This document shows positions 31,469 to 39,549 of a stretch of DNA of 47,018 nucleotides, one piece after another (position 1 is the first letter of the stretch; the number at the start of each line of letters is the position of its first letter). Below the pieces are notes generated by a model. That model had not been told where the DNA came from. It worked only from the letters and a program-made list of their open reading frames with translations, and searched no databases. The translations under genes and the position numbers were made by a program. This stretch comes from Candidatus Omnitrophota bacterium (lineage in GTDB: Bacteria > Omnitrophota > Omnitrophia > Omnitrophales > Aquincolibacteriaceae), in assembly GCA_903884815.1 (NCBI GenBank), contig CAISGE010000010.1, positions 1 to 47,018 of the forward strand, written 5' to 3'.

Positions 31469-34231
31469 TCACCAAACGTAGGAAGAATTGTCCCCGCCGG
31501 TTGTGTTGTCCCCACCGGTTGTGTTGTCCCCGCCGGTTGTGTTGTCCCCACCGGTTGTGTTGTCCCCGCCGGTTGTGTTGTCCCCACCGGTTGTGTTGTC
31601 CCCGCCGGTTGTGTTGTCCCCACCGGTTGTGTTGCCGCCTCCGCAAAGGCAATCTTGGGTGCACTCCGACCCTCCGGTAATTGATGCGCAATCTTGGACC
31701 CAAGTTTGCGGCCCGCCCTGAGCCATCCAATCACATTCTTCCGGAGGGTTAGTCTTGATGCCATCCCCACAATAGGTGCAGACGCAGCCTGAGCACCCAT
31801 AAGTTTTATCTGCACCATATATTTTTTCGCAATCCGCTTGAATCGTCGTACTAGTATCGTCACATTCTTCCCCGGGATCCGTGCGCCCGTCAGCACACAT
31901 GACGGCAGCGCATAGGCCTGTTTGCTTATCGCATGCTTGGCCAGGATCGCAGCAGGTGCCAATAAAAGCTTGATGGTTATTTATAGTAGGGTTGTTATCA
32001 ATATTTGGGTCAGGAACAGGAGCACACCATTGAGCTGTTGGACAACAGGCACAATCTTGTCCACCCAAATTGCCACCAGAGCAGGCGCTGGTTAGACCGA
32101 AGTGCACCGAAGTCCAGCCTCCTAGGGGGTGCTCATCGCATTTTATCTGTGGGCCGCCGTCTGCGCCGTACATAGGGCAGCAATCATGGCTGCCGGTGCC
32201 CGTGGGATGCCCCGGGTAGGGGGGGTCGGGGGGGTATCCCCAACGCGTATCCATTGAAGCGCTGCCGTCAACGTTCTGGTAACACTGGAGCTTCTCGGGA
32301 CAGGGGGGACAGTCATTGTAACAGGTCCCATCGTCTCTGTTGACGCAGGTGCAATCGGAGGGAAGTGTATTATGTTCGCATTGTTGTTCAAGCAGTTCAC
32401 AGCAATTTGCGCCTGGCCCACAGGAACCTCCATACTGAGGTCCGCCGCTATTGGTCAGTTTTGGAAAATTGCCGTCTTGCCCCGTCCAGCAACCCCCGGA
32501 AAGAAAGCCATAAAGATCACTCTCCTTATCTTTATCCTCGCCAAGAACTGGTGGGGGGGTATGAAGCAACGCCTTAGCCGGCGAGGATCCGATAGCGTTA
32601 GGAGCATTGTTTTTCACCCAGGCACAGCTGGAAATAGTGCTATTTCCCTGTATATATTGTCCCGCGAAGCCGCCAACGGATTGGGTCCCCGTCACCTTCC
32701 CGGCGCTAAAGCTGTTCGAGACGCTGGCTCCGGTCTTAAGCATCCCCACCAAGCCACCCGGAAAAGCGCCACCGGTGACCTCACCCGTGGCATAGCTATT
32801 AGAAACACTGGATTGCAGCATCGACCCCACCAAGCCGCCTCCCTGGGAGGAAGCGTGTACAGCGCCGGTGCTGTAGGCGCAAGAGATGGACGGAGAATTA
32901 AGGGCCGTCCCCACCAAGCCGCCGACATCCGTAGACCCGATTACAATGCCCATGCTGTAGGATTCGGAGATGGGACCAAACAGATTATACCCCACCAAGC
33001 CGCCGACCATATAATGCCCTCTCACACTGCAATGGTGATAGCTTAGAGAGATGCTTGTGGCCTTAGAATACCCAACCAACCCACCGACATAATCGATGCC
33101 GGACACCTCTCCAAGAAAGGAATCGCTGACAATGGTACTTCCAGTAGCAAAGCCAACCAATCCGCCAATGTAATTGCCAGTTCCGGCCACCGTCGTGCTG
33201 CCCGGGATGTGGGAATTGCTAATTTTCGAGCTCAATGTCAGAGACCCAACCAACCCGCCTACATGCCCGACTCCGCTCACTGCTCCCTTGAAAGAATCGT
33301 TGGTAAAGATACTTGAAGAGGAAGCATAGCCAACCATGCCGCCGATAGCACTGCCGGTTCCGGCCACCGTGCCGTCTATGATGGAGGAGTCGCTAATTGT
33401 CGTCCCTGTCACACTCCCAACCAAGGCGCCGACACGATTTGCGCCCGCAACTTTGGCGCTGGACAGAATAACATTCTGGATAATGGTGGTCGCAGCAGCA
33501 CCGAAAAGACCTGAGTAATCCCCTCTGCTGATAAAAAGCCCGCTGATAGTGTGGCCATTCCCATTGAATTTTCGTTTGAATGGAGCCGTAGCCGTCCCTA
33601 TCGGAGAAAAGCCTTTCAAGTGAAGGTTCGCTTGGCTCAACCTGTCCGCCACCCCCCCCGCAATCATATTATTTGGATAGGATGGGTCGTCGTTAACACC
33701 GGTATCGGGGTTGACCCCCGGTACCCCGTCAAATCCGTACGGGAAGCGCGCTTCATAACCGCACGCCCAGAGGCTTCCGGGAGTCGTGGCCGCATTGGCA
33801 CAAACAAACGCCCCCTGATTCGCGGGGTCCGTATCAGAGAAAGAGCAGTCTTCCGGCATAGAAATATCAGACCCAGTCACTGAAAAATTCGGATCCGGAG
33901 AATGACCGAACATCTGATACCATTCGGCACAGGTGTAACTGTTAGTATTATTATCGCCGATCGCTTTGATAACATCTTGGCCGGTCACAGAATCTTTATA
34001 GCGAACCCTGAACTTTGTGGCACTTGGATCCAAAGGATCGACGAGCGTCAGTGCGCGAATCTGATTATTCGCGGTGCGAATCATCAAGTGAGAAGTCGCT
34101 CCGGGAGGCATGCAATTGAAGACAACGATTTTGGACGAATCACGTCCGCGAGCTCCGCAGTCCTGCGCCCACGCGGGGACACAAAGTCCTGCAACCAAAA
34201 AACTCGCTAAAAAAACGGCTCGGTATCGCAT
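31469..34231 (-). CDS. Secreted GLUG-repeat and Cys-rich exoprotein with TTGGDN tail
   Basis: 920 residues. A signal peptide (FLASFLVAGLCVPAWA, cut before QDC) is clear. Residues about 230-560 hold ten GGLVG-type GLUG repeats (GALVGSV, GGMVGYA, GGLVGSL and so on) that should form a beta-helix. Residues about 600-880 are Cys-rich, with CGDGIKTNPPEECD and CADGRTDPGEECDD resembling myxo-type disulfide repeats. Then TTGGDN is repeated eight times, and the protein ends SSYVW with no anchor. It follows a 75-residue secreted protein by 7 bp, without its own strong ribosome site. A surface or pilus-associated adhesin is my inference. Confidence 0.85.
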   Translation of the reverse strand: MRYRAVFLASFLVAGLCVPAWAQDCGARGRDSSKIVVFNCMPPGATSHLMIRTANNQIRALTLVDPLDPSATKFRVRYKDSVTGQDVIKAIGDNNTNSYTCAEWYQMFGHSPDPNFSVTGSDISMPEDCSFSDTDPANQGAFVCANAATTPGSLWACGYEARFPYGFDGVPGVNPDTGVNDDPSYPNNMIAGGVADRLSQANLHLKGFSPIGTATAPFKRKFNGNGHTISGLFISRGDYSGLFGAAATTIIQNVILSSAKVAGANRVGALVGSVTGTTISDSSIIDGTVAGTGSAIGGMVGYASSSSIFTNDSFKGAVSGVGHVGGLVGSLTLSSKISNSHIPGSTTVAGTGNYIGGLVGFATGSTIVSDSFLGEVSGIDYVGGLVGYSKATSISLSYHHCSVRGHYMVGGLVGYNLFGPISESYSMGIVIGSTDVGGLVGTALNSPSISCAYSTGAVHASSQGGGLVGSMLQSSVSNSYATGEVTGGAFPGGLVGMLKTGASVSNSFSAGKVTGTQSVGGFAGQYIQGNSTISSCAWVKNNAPNAIGSSPAKALLHTPPPVLGEDKDKESDLYGFLSGGCWTGQDGNFPKLTNSGGPQYGGSCGPGANCCELLEQQCEHNTLPSDCTCVNRDDGTCYNDCPPCPEKLQCYQNVDGSASMDTRWGYPPDPPYPGHPTGTGSHDCCPMYGADGGPQIKCDEHPLGGWTSVHFGLTSACSGGNLGGQDCACCPTAQWCAPVPDPNIDNNPTINNHQAFIGTCCDPGQACDKQTGLCAAVMCADGRTDPGEECDDTSTTIQADCEKIYGADKTYGCSGCVCTYCGDGIKTNPPEECDWMAQGGPQTWVQDCASITGGSECTQDCLCGGGNTTGGDNTTGGDNTTGGDNTTGGDNTTGGDNTTGGDNTTGGDNTTGGDNSSYVW
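31490..31633. repeat. Eight 18-bp units with a 36-bp higher order
   Basis: The unit encodes TTGGDN. The first Gly codon alternates strictly GGC/GGT through all eight units, so the array grew by duplication of a 36-bp pair. All units keep the frame, so copy-number change would lengthen the tail without a frameshift. Confidence 0.9.
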
Positions 34232-34238
34232 ATTTGGA

Positions 34239-34466
34239 TCAAGGCTGAACCCAGATCTCTCCTTCCTTCGTTGCGGCTATTCCGGTCGGATCGTTGGTGA
34301 CCGTTTTGACCGGAACCTTCAGTTTCGTGGAGGCTTGCAAATCCTTATACTCCCCGTTCGGCGCGGGATAGTAGGTCGTAAGATCCACCTTGCCGGCCTG
34401 CGCGCTGGATGCCGCCACAACGAACGCTGAAACGAACAAGATTCCTAAAATTGCTTTTCGAAACAT
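34239..34466 (-). CDS. Small secreted protein with TTYYPAPNGEYK motif
   Basis: 75 residues. A signal peptide (ILGILFVSAFVVAASSAQA) is followed by GKVDLTTYYPAPNGEYKDL, a motif I have seen at the mature N-terminus of secreted proteins of Omnitrophota-like genomes; I cannot name a family. The rest is short and ends GEIWVQP. GGGAGGTGG precedes the ATG. It has no Cys and is too short for a typical enzyme, so it may be a structural or assembly partner of the exoprotein encoded next. Confidence 0.75.
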   Translation of the reverse strand: MFRKAILGILFVSAFVVAASSAQAGKVDLTTYYPAPNGEYKDLQASTKLKVPVKTVTNDPTGIAATKEGEIWVQP

Positions 34467-34536
34467 TTGCCACCTCCCATTAAAGAATTAATTCACCCCA
34501 TTATTTCAATAGCCAGACTACCATCCTCTCAACGCT

Positions 34537-34566
34537 ATTTCACCTTTTATTTCAAGATCGTGTCAA
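34537..34566 (-). promoter_or_regulatory. Possible promoter of the small secreted protein gene
   Basis: TTGACA (34561-34566), 18 nt, TGAAAT (34537-34542), in the 125-bp gap after the second pilin gene. The -35 box is good and the -10 box weak. Confidence 0.4.
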
Positions 34567-34591
34567 AAGCCTCCGCCGCTCAAAACGATCA

Positions 34592-34972
34592 TCACAGGAT
34601 ATACAAACCATACCCCTCAGCAAATTCCCCCTTCTGATTTATCCGGATTTGATATCCCGATGCGTTGTTACAAGCATACGCATTAAAACTGGTGGCAGAG
34701 ATCTCGTCCACAACATAATAATATTTTACGGGGCTCAGCTCTACCCCAAGTATGTTTTGAAAATCAGACTTATTGTCACAGTAGATATAGACGCCATTCT
34801 TCAAGAAATAGATTTTCTCGGCAGTCTGAATGCGCCGCAGATCAGCGATCGCCTGGTCCTTGTTGGCTTTATCCCCCGTTTTCTGAAATTGCGGGAGCGC
34901 GATGGCCGTAAGCACCGCGAGGATCACGATCGTGATCAGGAGTTCCGCCAGCGTAAATCCCCGTTTTACCAT
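34592..34972 (-). CDS. Type IV pilin-like protein (GspG/PilE type)
   Basis: 126 residues from ATG 34972, which has GGGAGGAGG upstream. The prepilin peptidase site is MVKRG^FTLAELLITIVILAV with Glu at mature position 5, and the hydrophobic helix continues TAIALPQF. DQAIADLRRIQTAEKIYFLKN is the usual linker of major pseudopilins. The C-terminal part has one Cys pair (CDNKS...CNNAS). It is a close tandem relative of the next upstream gene. It should be an inner-membrane pilin that enters a pilus or a type II-like pseudopilus. Confidence 0.88.
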   Translation of the reverse strand: MVKRGFTLAELLITIVILAVLTAIALPQFQKTGDKANKDQAIADLRRIQTAEKIYFLKNGVYIYCDNKSDFQNILGVELSPVKYYYVVDEISATSFNAYACNNASGYQIRINQKGEFAEGYGLYIL

Positions 34973-35066
34973 CCATGCCTCCTCCCGGGCGTCCCTGCCT
35001 CGACACCACACCAATCCTCTCCGCCACAGTGATCCGCGGAGCCTGTCCCGATTTCTTTAAAAAACG

Positions 35067-35486
35067 TCAACTGTTGAGCGTTGCCGCGTCCACATAAGGC
35101 GAACCTTCCATCCACGTGCCGTTGTCACTAACACAAATACAATCCACAAAGACACAGCTAATTACCGGAGTGCTCCCCTTGTTTGCCTGTGCATTAAACT
35201 GGGTAAAAGCAGTCTTAATAACATTAAAATAATAATTCGAAGGCGCAATCTCGACGCCCAGATTCGTCCTGAAGTCATTGGCCGTAGGGTTCGTGGCTAA
35301 CCAATAAGTACCATTCTTGGCGAAATACGCCTGTTCCGCAGCCCGGATGCTCCGAAGGGTCGCGACCGCCAAATAAGCATTTGCTTTATCCGAGGATTTT
35401 CGAAAGTTCGGAAGCGCGATCGCCGCAAGCACGGCGAGGATCACGATCGTGATCAAAAGTTCCGCCAGCGTAAACCCCTTCTTCAT
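35067..35486 (-). CDS. Type IV pilin-like protein (GspG/PilE type), tandem copy
   Basis: 139 residues from ATG 35486; the open frame extends to 35576 but the class III leader MKKG^FTLAELLITIVILAV must start here. The N-terminal 28 residues are almost the same as in the downstream pilin, and ATLRSIRAAEQAYFAKNGTYW continues the match, while the C-terminal half differs and has the close pair CVFVDCICV. The two probably arose by tandem duplication and then diverged in the exposed part. Confidence 0.88.
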   Translation of the reverse strand: MKKGFTLAELLITIVILAVLAAIALPNFRKSSDKANAYLAVATLRSIRAAEQAYFAKNGTYWLATNPTANDFRTNLGVEIAPSNYYFNVIKTAFTQFNAQANKGSTPVISCVFVDCICVSDNGTWMEGSPYVDAATLNS

Positions 35487-35594
35487 CTTCCAAGCCCCTT
35501 TCCTGAAGACCCGCTTCGGTTCCCGAAGCCCCCAGAAGAACGCCGAAAAAGCCATTCTTCCCCATACACCCCTCAATAGAACCCTAACACATAA

Positions 35595-35915
35595 TTAGAG
35601 ATCAGGATAGTTGACGGAGACTACAATTTTGCTTGCCTTGGGATCCATTGCGGTAGGCGTTGGAGTCACAACAATGGAAACATCATTAGGACTGGCCACA
35701 GAAATGGTCTCGGTGACGCACCCCGCCGGATTAGTGTTGCACCTCCAATTGGCGTGGGTCATCCCCGCCTCGGCAAGGTACTGGGCCTTAAGTTCCTGGA
35801 GGTTCTTGATCTTGACATTAGTAAGGTTCCCCGTCGACTTGATCACGACTAGGATCCCCAGAGAAAGCACGATGACGATCGCCAGGACCAGCACCAATAT
35901 GTATCCTTTTCTCAT
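35595..35915 (-). CDS. PilX-like minor pilin / GspK-like N-terminal protein
   Basis: 106 residues. MRKGYILVLVLAIVIVLSLG with KNLQELKAQYLAEAG is the PilX_N pattern (start of helix, then QYLAEAG). The C-terminal part is short (about 50 residues) with a Cys pair (CNTNPAGC). Such minor pilins with PilV and PilW prime pilus assembly and present tip proteins. The stop of the upstream gene overlaps its start by 4 bp (35912-35915). Confidence 0.75.
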   Translation of the reverse strand: MRKGYILVLVLAIVIVLSLGILVVIKSTGNLTNVKIKNLQELKAQYLAEAGMTHANWRCNTNPAGCVTETISVASPNDVSIVVTPTPTAMDPKASKIVVSVNYPDL

Positions 35916-36502
35916 GTTAAGACTTGAGCGCTCCTTGACCGCATGATGGCTGTGGTTTGAATTTTTTCCGTAGAATTTTGATTAAGCGATCCACTTTTAG
36001 CTTTCGCCTCAAAATTGACTTGGATCTTATTCTTATTGGTGGCATCCTCTTGAAAGGATAGGGACACGAGATCCTTCGCGATCACGCTCCCCGGCGCCGC
36101 ACCGATAGTTTTAAATAACTGCCCTCCGGAAAACCAATAGGTGTAAACCGTATCGTCCGTATAGTCGGCCGCGGTGTTCGGGGTATCTACCCTTATTTGA
36201 ATACAGCTACCATCGGCCGAAGAAGTGAGAGGAAAAGGAGCCAATAGAGCATCCATGGGGGCGGTCGCTGCATCGGACCGGATCACCACTTTATTGGCCG
36301 CGGTGATCTTGCCGGAGATATCCTCAAATGCGCCAACGGCAGTCCCCGTAAGTGAGGTTTCGGCCTTGACAAAATTGTAGGAGAAATTCCCGAAATTCAT
36401 GAGAAGCCTTGTCGCGGCAAAAAAAACGAGGGTGGCAATAACAATAGAAATAATAAGGTCAAGCAGGGTGACGCCGCGTTCGGACTTTATTAACCGGGCC
36501 AT
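35912..36502 (-). CDS. PilW/GspJ-like minor pilin
   Basis: 196 residues. The cleavage motif is RG^VTLLDLIISIVIATLVFF; mature position 5 is Asp instead of the usual Glu. The body has beta-rich segments such as IQIRVDTPNTAADYTDDTVYTYWF and closes TAIMRSRS, in the manner of GspJ/PilW. It overlaps the PilV-like gene by 13 bp and the PilX-like gene by 4 bp, so the three are strictly coupled. Confidence 0.8.
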   Translation of the reverse strand: MARLIKSERGVTLLDLIISIVIATLVFFAATRLLMNFGNFSYNFVKAETSLTGTAVGAFEDISGKITAANKVVIRSDAATAPMDALLAPFPLTSSADGSCIQIRVDTPNTAADYTDDTVYTYWFSGGQLFKTIGAAPGSVIAKDLVSLSFQEDATNKNKIQVNFEAKAKSGSLNQNSTEKIQTTAIMRSRSAQVLT

Positions 36503-36912
36503 GATAGGGACACAGTCACTTTTTTGTAGGCGACGCCGCCGTTTCCGTCCGAAATATCCCAGACCCAGTAATAATACGCGAACCCCTCAGCAAGGGGGGT
36601 GGTCCCCGAGGACGGATACCTCGTTCCAGTAGCATTACAAAATTGACCAACCCCCGTAGAGCAGGAGCCTGCTGCGTAGCTGGTATCAAGCAACAGGGCG
36701 CCCGGAGTTGACGCCGCCGTATTCTCACTTACAGAATTCTTCAGTTTTTCGAACACTTCTCTGGCGTAGCTTACGGCCTTGAGATCGGGGCTGCCAACGG
36801 AGGTTCTGCCCTTGGAGACGAGATTGATAGTGGAGGCCACGCCGAGCGCGGCAATAGAAAGGATAACGAGAGCCACAATGACTTCAACCAGTGACATCGC
36901 TTTATGATTCAT
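36490..36912 (-). CDS. PilV/GspI-like minor pilin
   Basis: 140 residues. The leader is MNHKA^MSLVEVIVALVILSIAALG, with Glu at mature position 5 and Ala where Gly is usual before the cleavage site. AREVFEKLKN and the final YKKVTVSLSWPG fit the PilV/GspI group. It is the first gene of the pilin cluster. Its ATG has no ribosome site of its own but overlaps the stop of a possible 8-codon leader. Confidence 0.8.
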   Translation of the reverse strand: MNHKAMSLVEVIVALVILSIAALGVASTINLVSKGRTSVGSPDLKAVSYAREVFEKLKNSVSENTAASTPGALLLDTSYAAGSCSTGVGQFCNATGTRYPSSGTTPLAEGFAYYYWVWDISDGNGGVAYKKVTVSLSWPG

Positions 36913-36935
36913 GCGGAAATTCTAACCCAAGCCAT
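36909..36935 (-). CDS. Possible 8-residue leader peptide coupled to the pilV-like gene
   Basis: ATG at 36935 follows GGAGG with a 5-nt gap and encodes MAWVRISA, then TGA at 36909-36911. The TGA shares bases with the ATG of the PilV-like gene (ATGA), while that gene lacks its own ribosome site. Translation of the leader would load the pilin start. Confidence 0.4.
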   Translation of the reverse strand: MAWVRISA

Positions 36936-36971
36936 GAGCTCCTCCAACCTTTTTTTTTATTTTTTTGAAAA

Positions 36972-37001
36972 ATCATAACCCAACCATTTTAACTGCGTCA
37001 G
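36972..37001 (-). promoter_or_regulatory. Candidate promoter of the pilin cluster
   Basis: CTGACG (36996-37001), 18 nt, TATGAT (36972-36977). The -35 box is weak and lies within the palindrome at 36986-37008. Confidence 0.4.
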
Positions 37002-37023
37002 TTAAAATTTCAACCGACGCAGT
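36986..37023. promoter_or_regulatory. Overlapping palindromes between pilin cluster and surA-like gene
   Basis: ATTTTAACTG (36986-36995) pairs with CAGTTAAAAT (36999-37008). ACTGCGTC (36992-36999) can instead pair with GACGCAGT (37016-37023). The two pairings exclude one another. The site is close to the -35 regions of both divergent units. Confidence 0.55.
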
Positions 37024-37051
37024 AAAAATCTTCGGACAAGCGATCTTCGGA

Positions 37052-37080
37052 TTGTTATTTCTTAAACGCTATGCTACATT
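37052..37080 (+). promoter_or_regulatory. Candidate promoter of the surA-like/lpxD operon
   Basis: TTGTTA (37052-37057), 17 nt, TACATT (37075-37080). The ATG at 37091 lies about 4 nt after the expected start and lacks a ribosome binding site. Confidence 0.4.
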
Positions 37081-37090
37081 ACTCGCCATC

Positions 37091-37810
37091 ATGCTGAAAA
37101 TTTTCCGCAGTAATACAAAGATCATTGTCTGGATCACCGTGGCGGCGCTTGCCCTGCTCTTCGGGGCCGGTTCGATCGCCGACCTTGTGGGCGGCAAAAA
37201 AAGCGGCCGCTATGCCGGAGAGGTTTTCGGCAAGACCGTAACCTTCCAGGAATACAACCAGTTCTACCGCGCCACTCAGCTTTTCATGCCTTCCGCGAAA
37301 CCGATCGATGACCCCGATATCCTGCGCCAGTACACCTGGCAAAATATTATTTATGCCCGCGAGGCCAAGAAAAACGGAGTGAATGTCTCCGACGCGGAAG
37401 TCCGCGGAGAGATCTCCAACATTCTCAAAGAACAGGGGCTAACCAACCCAACCCATGAGCAATACAAGATCTGGCTCACCCGGTCGCTTCATCTGTCTCC
37501 CCACGAATTTGAGGAAGGCCTCCGGGAATTCATCCGAATCCAGAAGCTCCTGCGCGTGAAGATCGCGGGCTTTTCTCCGAAGGAGGCTGAAAAGCTCACG
37601 GACCCGAAAGAGAAGGCCGCCGCGGCAGAGAAGCAAAAGACGGCCTTCATGACATGGTCCAATAAAGTCAATGATCGCGCGGCTCTCGTTGATTATTTGG
37701 CGTTACCGGCGGCTACACCGGAAGAAACACCCGAAGACGTTAAAGCTCCGGCGCAGGCTCCGAAACCGGCCGAACTTCCCCCACCCGCGCCTGTCGCGGA
37801 GAAAAAATAA
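37091..37810 (+). CDS. Membrane-anchored SurA-N-type protein (PpiD-like N-terminus)
   Basis: About 239 residues. MLKIFRSNTK is followed by a transmembrane segment (IIVWITVAALALLFGAG) as in PpiD. The region QYTWQNIIYAREAKKNGVNVSDAEVRGEI and the following helices match SurA_N_3. No parvulin PPIase domain follows; the protein ends in a Pro/Ala/Glu-rich tail. It may act as a periplasmic chaperone at the inner membrane for exported proteins. It lies 6 bp before lpxD, so both share a transcript. I choose ATG 37091 because the frame before it shows no family similarity. Confidence 0.75.
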   Translation: MLKIFRSNTKIIVWITVAALALLFGAGSIADLVGGKKSGRYAGEVFGKTVTFQEYNQFYRATQLFMPSAKPIDDPDILRQYTWQNIIYAREAKKNGVNVSDAEVRGEISNILKEQGLTNPTHEQYKIWLTRSLHLSPHEFEEGLREFIRIQKLLRVKIAGFSPKEAEKLTDPKEKAAAAEKQKTAFMTWSNKVNDRAALVDYLALPAATPEETPEDVKAPAQAPKPAELPPPAPVAEKK

Positions 37811-37816
37811 TCTTTT

Positions 37817-38866
37817 ATGAAAAAAACCGTCGAAGAATTCTCGAAGCTTGTGGGCGGCACCGTGATCGGGGACGCCACGACACTGATCGAAGGCATCACC
37901 AACTTTGAAAATCCTCTCGCCGGACACATCTCCTTCGTGCAGGACGAAAAAGGGTTCAAGACGCTTGAGGCTTCCGTGATCAGCTGCATGATCGTGCCGA
38001 AAGCGATCAGTCAGTCCTCCAAGGTCCTGATCCAGGTCGAACATCCCAAACGGGCGTGGGCCCAGATCCTGAGAGAGCTCTTCCCCGCCAAGAAATTTGC
38101 TGCGGGAATTTCTTCTCAAGCTTCGGTCGCCAAGACGGCAAAGATCGGACAAAACGTGACGATCGAAGCCTTCGTGACCGTGGGCGAAAATTGCGTGATC
38201 GCGGATGGCGTGGTGATCCGCTCCGGCGCTTTCATCGAAGAAAACGTCCGTATCGGCGTGAATTCCTTTATCCATCCGAATGTCACGATCTACCGGGATT
38301 CGGAACTTGGCGCGAATGTCGTGATCCACGCGGGCACGGTGATCGGGGCGGATGGCTTCGGCTATGTCGCCACGCAGGCCGCGCATGAGAAGCTCCCCCA
38401 GATCGGCAATGTGGTGATCGAAGATGACGTCGAGATCGGCGCGTGCTCCACGATCGATCGCGCGGCGATCGGCTCCACAAGGATCGGCAAAGGCACAAAG
38501 GTCGATAATCTCGTCCAGATCGCCCACAATGTCGTGATCGGCCCGCATACGGTGATCTCGGCACAGACGGGCATCTCCGGAAGCTGCAAGATCGGTTCGC
38601 ACGTCACGATGGGCGGCAGTGTCGGAGTCGGGGATCACGTGGAGATCGGCGATTGGGCCATGGTCGGCGCCGGCGCGGGCTTCCCTTCCAATAAGAAAGT
38701 CCCCGGCAAGCAGATCTATTTCGGCCAACCCGCCCGGCCTTACGCGGAAATGAGAAAGCAGTTCGGCGCCCAGCTTCGCGCCGCGGAAACGCTGGATGAT
38801 GTCCGCGCCCTCAAGAAAAAAGTCGCGGAATTAGAGAAGAAGCTCGGCATTCCTTCCGAAAAGTAA
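37817..38866 (+). CDS. lpxD: UDP-3-O-(3-hydroxyacyl)glucosamine N-acyltransferase
   Basis: 349 residues. The N-terminal uridine-binding part is [16 protein letters not shown] with [14 protein letters not shown]. The left-handed beta-helix has repeats from [22 protein letters not shown] to [34 protein letters not shown] and [18 protein letters not shown] hold the catalytic His and substrate segments. [11 protein letters not shown] ends in a short coil. LpxD adds the second acyl chain in lipid A synthesis in the cytoplasm, evidence for an LPS-bearing outer membrane. Confidence 0.97.
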   Translation: MKKTVEEFSKLVGGTVIGDATTLIEGITNFENPLAGHISFVQDEKGFKTLEASVISCMIVPKAISQSSKVLIQVEHPKRAWAQILRELFPAKKFAAGISSQASVAKTAKIGQNVTIEAFVTVGENCVIADGVVIRSGAFIEENVRIGVNSFIHPNVTIYRDSELGANVVIHAGTVIGADGFGYVATQAAHEKLPQIGNVVIEDDVEIGACSTIDRAAIGSTRIGKGTKVDNLVQIAHNVVIGPHTVISAQTGISGSCKIGSHVTMGGSVGVGDHVEIGDWAMVGAGAGFPSNKKVPGKQIYFGQPARPYAEMRKQFGAQLRAAETLDDVRALKKKVAELEKKLGIPSEK

Positions 38867-38880
38867 TTCCTACCGGCACA

Positions 38881-38927
38881 ACGGTCAACGCGCAACGAAA
38901 GGGAAAATTCGTTGCGCGTTGCGCGTA
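38881..38927. repeat. CAACG-type repeat with 14-bp perfect stem
   Basis: CAACGCGCAACGAA (38886-38899) pairs with TTCGTTGCGCGTTG (38908-38921). It lies between the convergent lpxD and folE stops and may stop transcription from both sides, though no T-tract is present. A related stretch lies on the other side of folE at 39550-39606. Confidence 0.75.
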
Positions 38928-38943
38928 GAACATTGTGCGATTT

Positions 38944-39534
38944 TTACTCTTCCCTCTTGAGCCTTATCAAACTGAGGAATTCACTGCGGGAGCGGGCGTC
39001 CTTGCGGAAGGCCCCGAGCATGGCGCTCGTGATGGTGTAGGCGTCGGCTTTTTTGACGCCGCGCATGGACATGCAGAGATGAAGCGCTTCGATCACGACC
39101 GCGACCCCCTTCGGCTTCAAGGCCTCCATCAAACACTCGGCGATTTGCGTCGTAAGCCGCTCCTGGACCTGGAGGCGTCTTGAGAAGATCTCCACCACGC
39201 GCGGGATCTTGGAGAGACCGATGATCTTACCGTTCGGGATGTAGGCGATATGGGCCTTGCCATAGAAAGGCAGGAGGTGATGCTCGCAAAGCGAAAAGAT
39301 CTCGATATCCTTGACGATGACCATTTCATCATAGGGTTCTTTGAAGACGGCGTTCTTCAGGATCGCCTTCACGTCTTGCTTATAGCCTTGCGTCAGGTCC
39401 TGCAGCGATCTCGCGACGCGCTCGGGAGTTCTCGCGAGGCCTTCACGCCGGGGATCCTCTCCCAAAAGTCCAAGCATCTCACGGACCACCTCTTCGAATC
39501 GCCCTTCATCTTTTGCCGCTTTCTTCTTTGCCAT
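38944..39534 (-). CDS. folE: GTP cyclohydrolase I
   Basis: 196 residues. [20 protein letters not shown] holds the zinc Cys and His and the substrate loop. [20 protein letters not shown] and [20 protein letters not shown] are the conserved type I blocks, and [11 protein letters not shown] supplies the second zinc Cys. The enzyme opens GTP to dihydroneopterin triphosphate, the first step to folate and other pterins. AAGGAG precedes ATG 39534. It is an isolated gene flanked by CAACG repeats. Confidence 0.97.
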   Translation of the reverse strand: MAKKKAAKDEGRFEEVVREMLGLLGEDPRREGLARTPERVARSLQDLTQGYKQDVKAILKNAVFKEPYDEMVIVKDIEIFSLCEHHLLPFYGKAHIAYIPNGKIIGLSKIPRVVEIFSRRLQVQERLTTQIAECLMEALKPKGVAVVIEALHLCMSMRGVKKADAYTITSAMLGAFRKDARSRSEFLSLIRLKREE

Positions 39535-39549
39535 TCAATCACTCCTTCG

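Noticed and set aside
31416..31962. Alternative frames through the TTGGDN array on both strands
   Set aside because: The 18-bp unit has no stops in several frames, so all are open by construction. Only one frame continues into the signal peptide and GLUG repeats.
36944..36967. T/A-rich stretch after the pilin gene start read as a terminator
   Set aside because: No GC-rich stem precedes it on either strand, and it lies at the 5' side of the pilin cluster.
37703..38728. A 341-codon open frame on the minus strand opposite lpxD
   Set aside because: It mirrors the repeated hexapeptide codons of lpxD and gives an Asp/His-rich product with no family resemblance.
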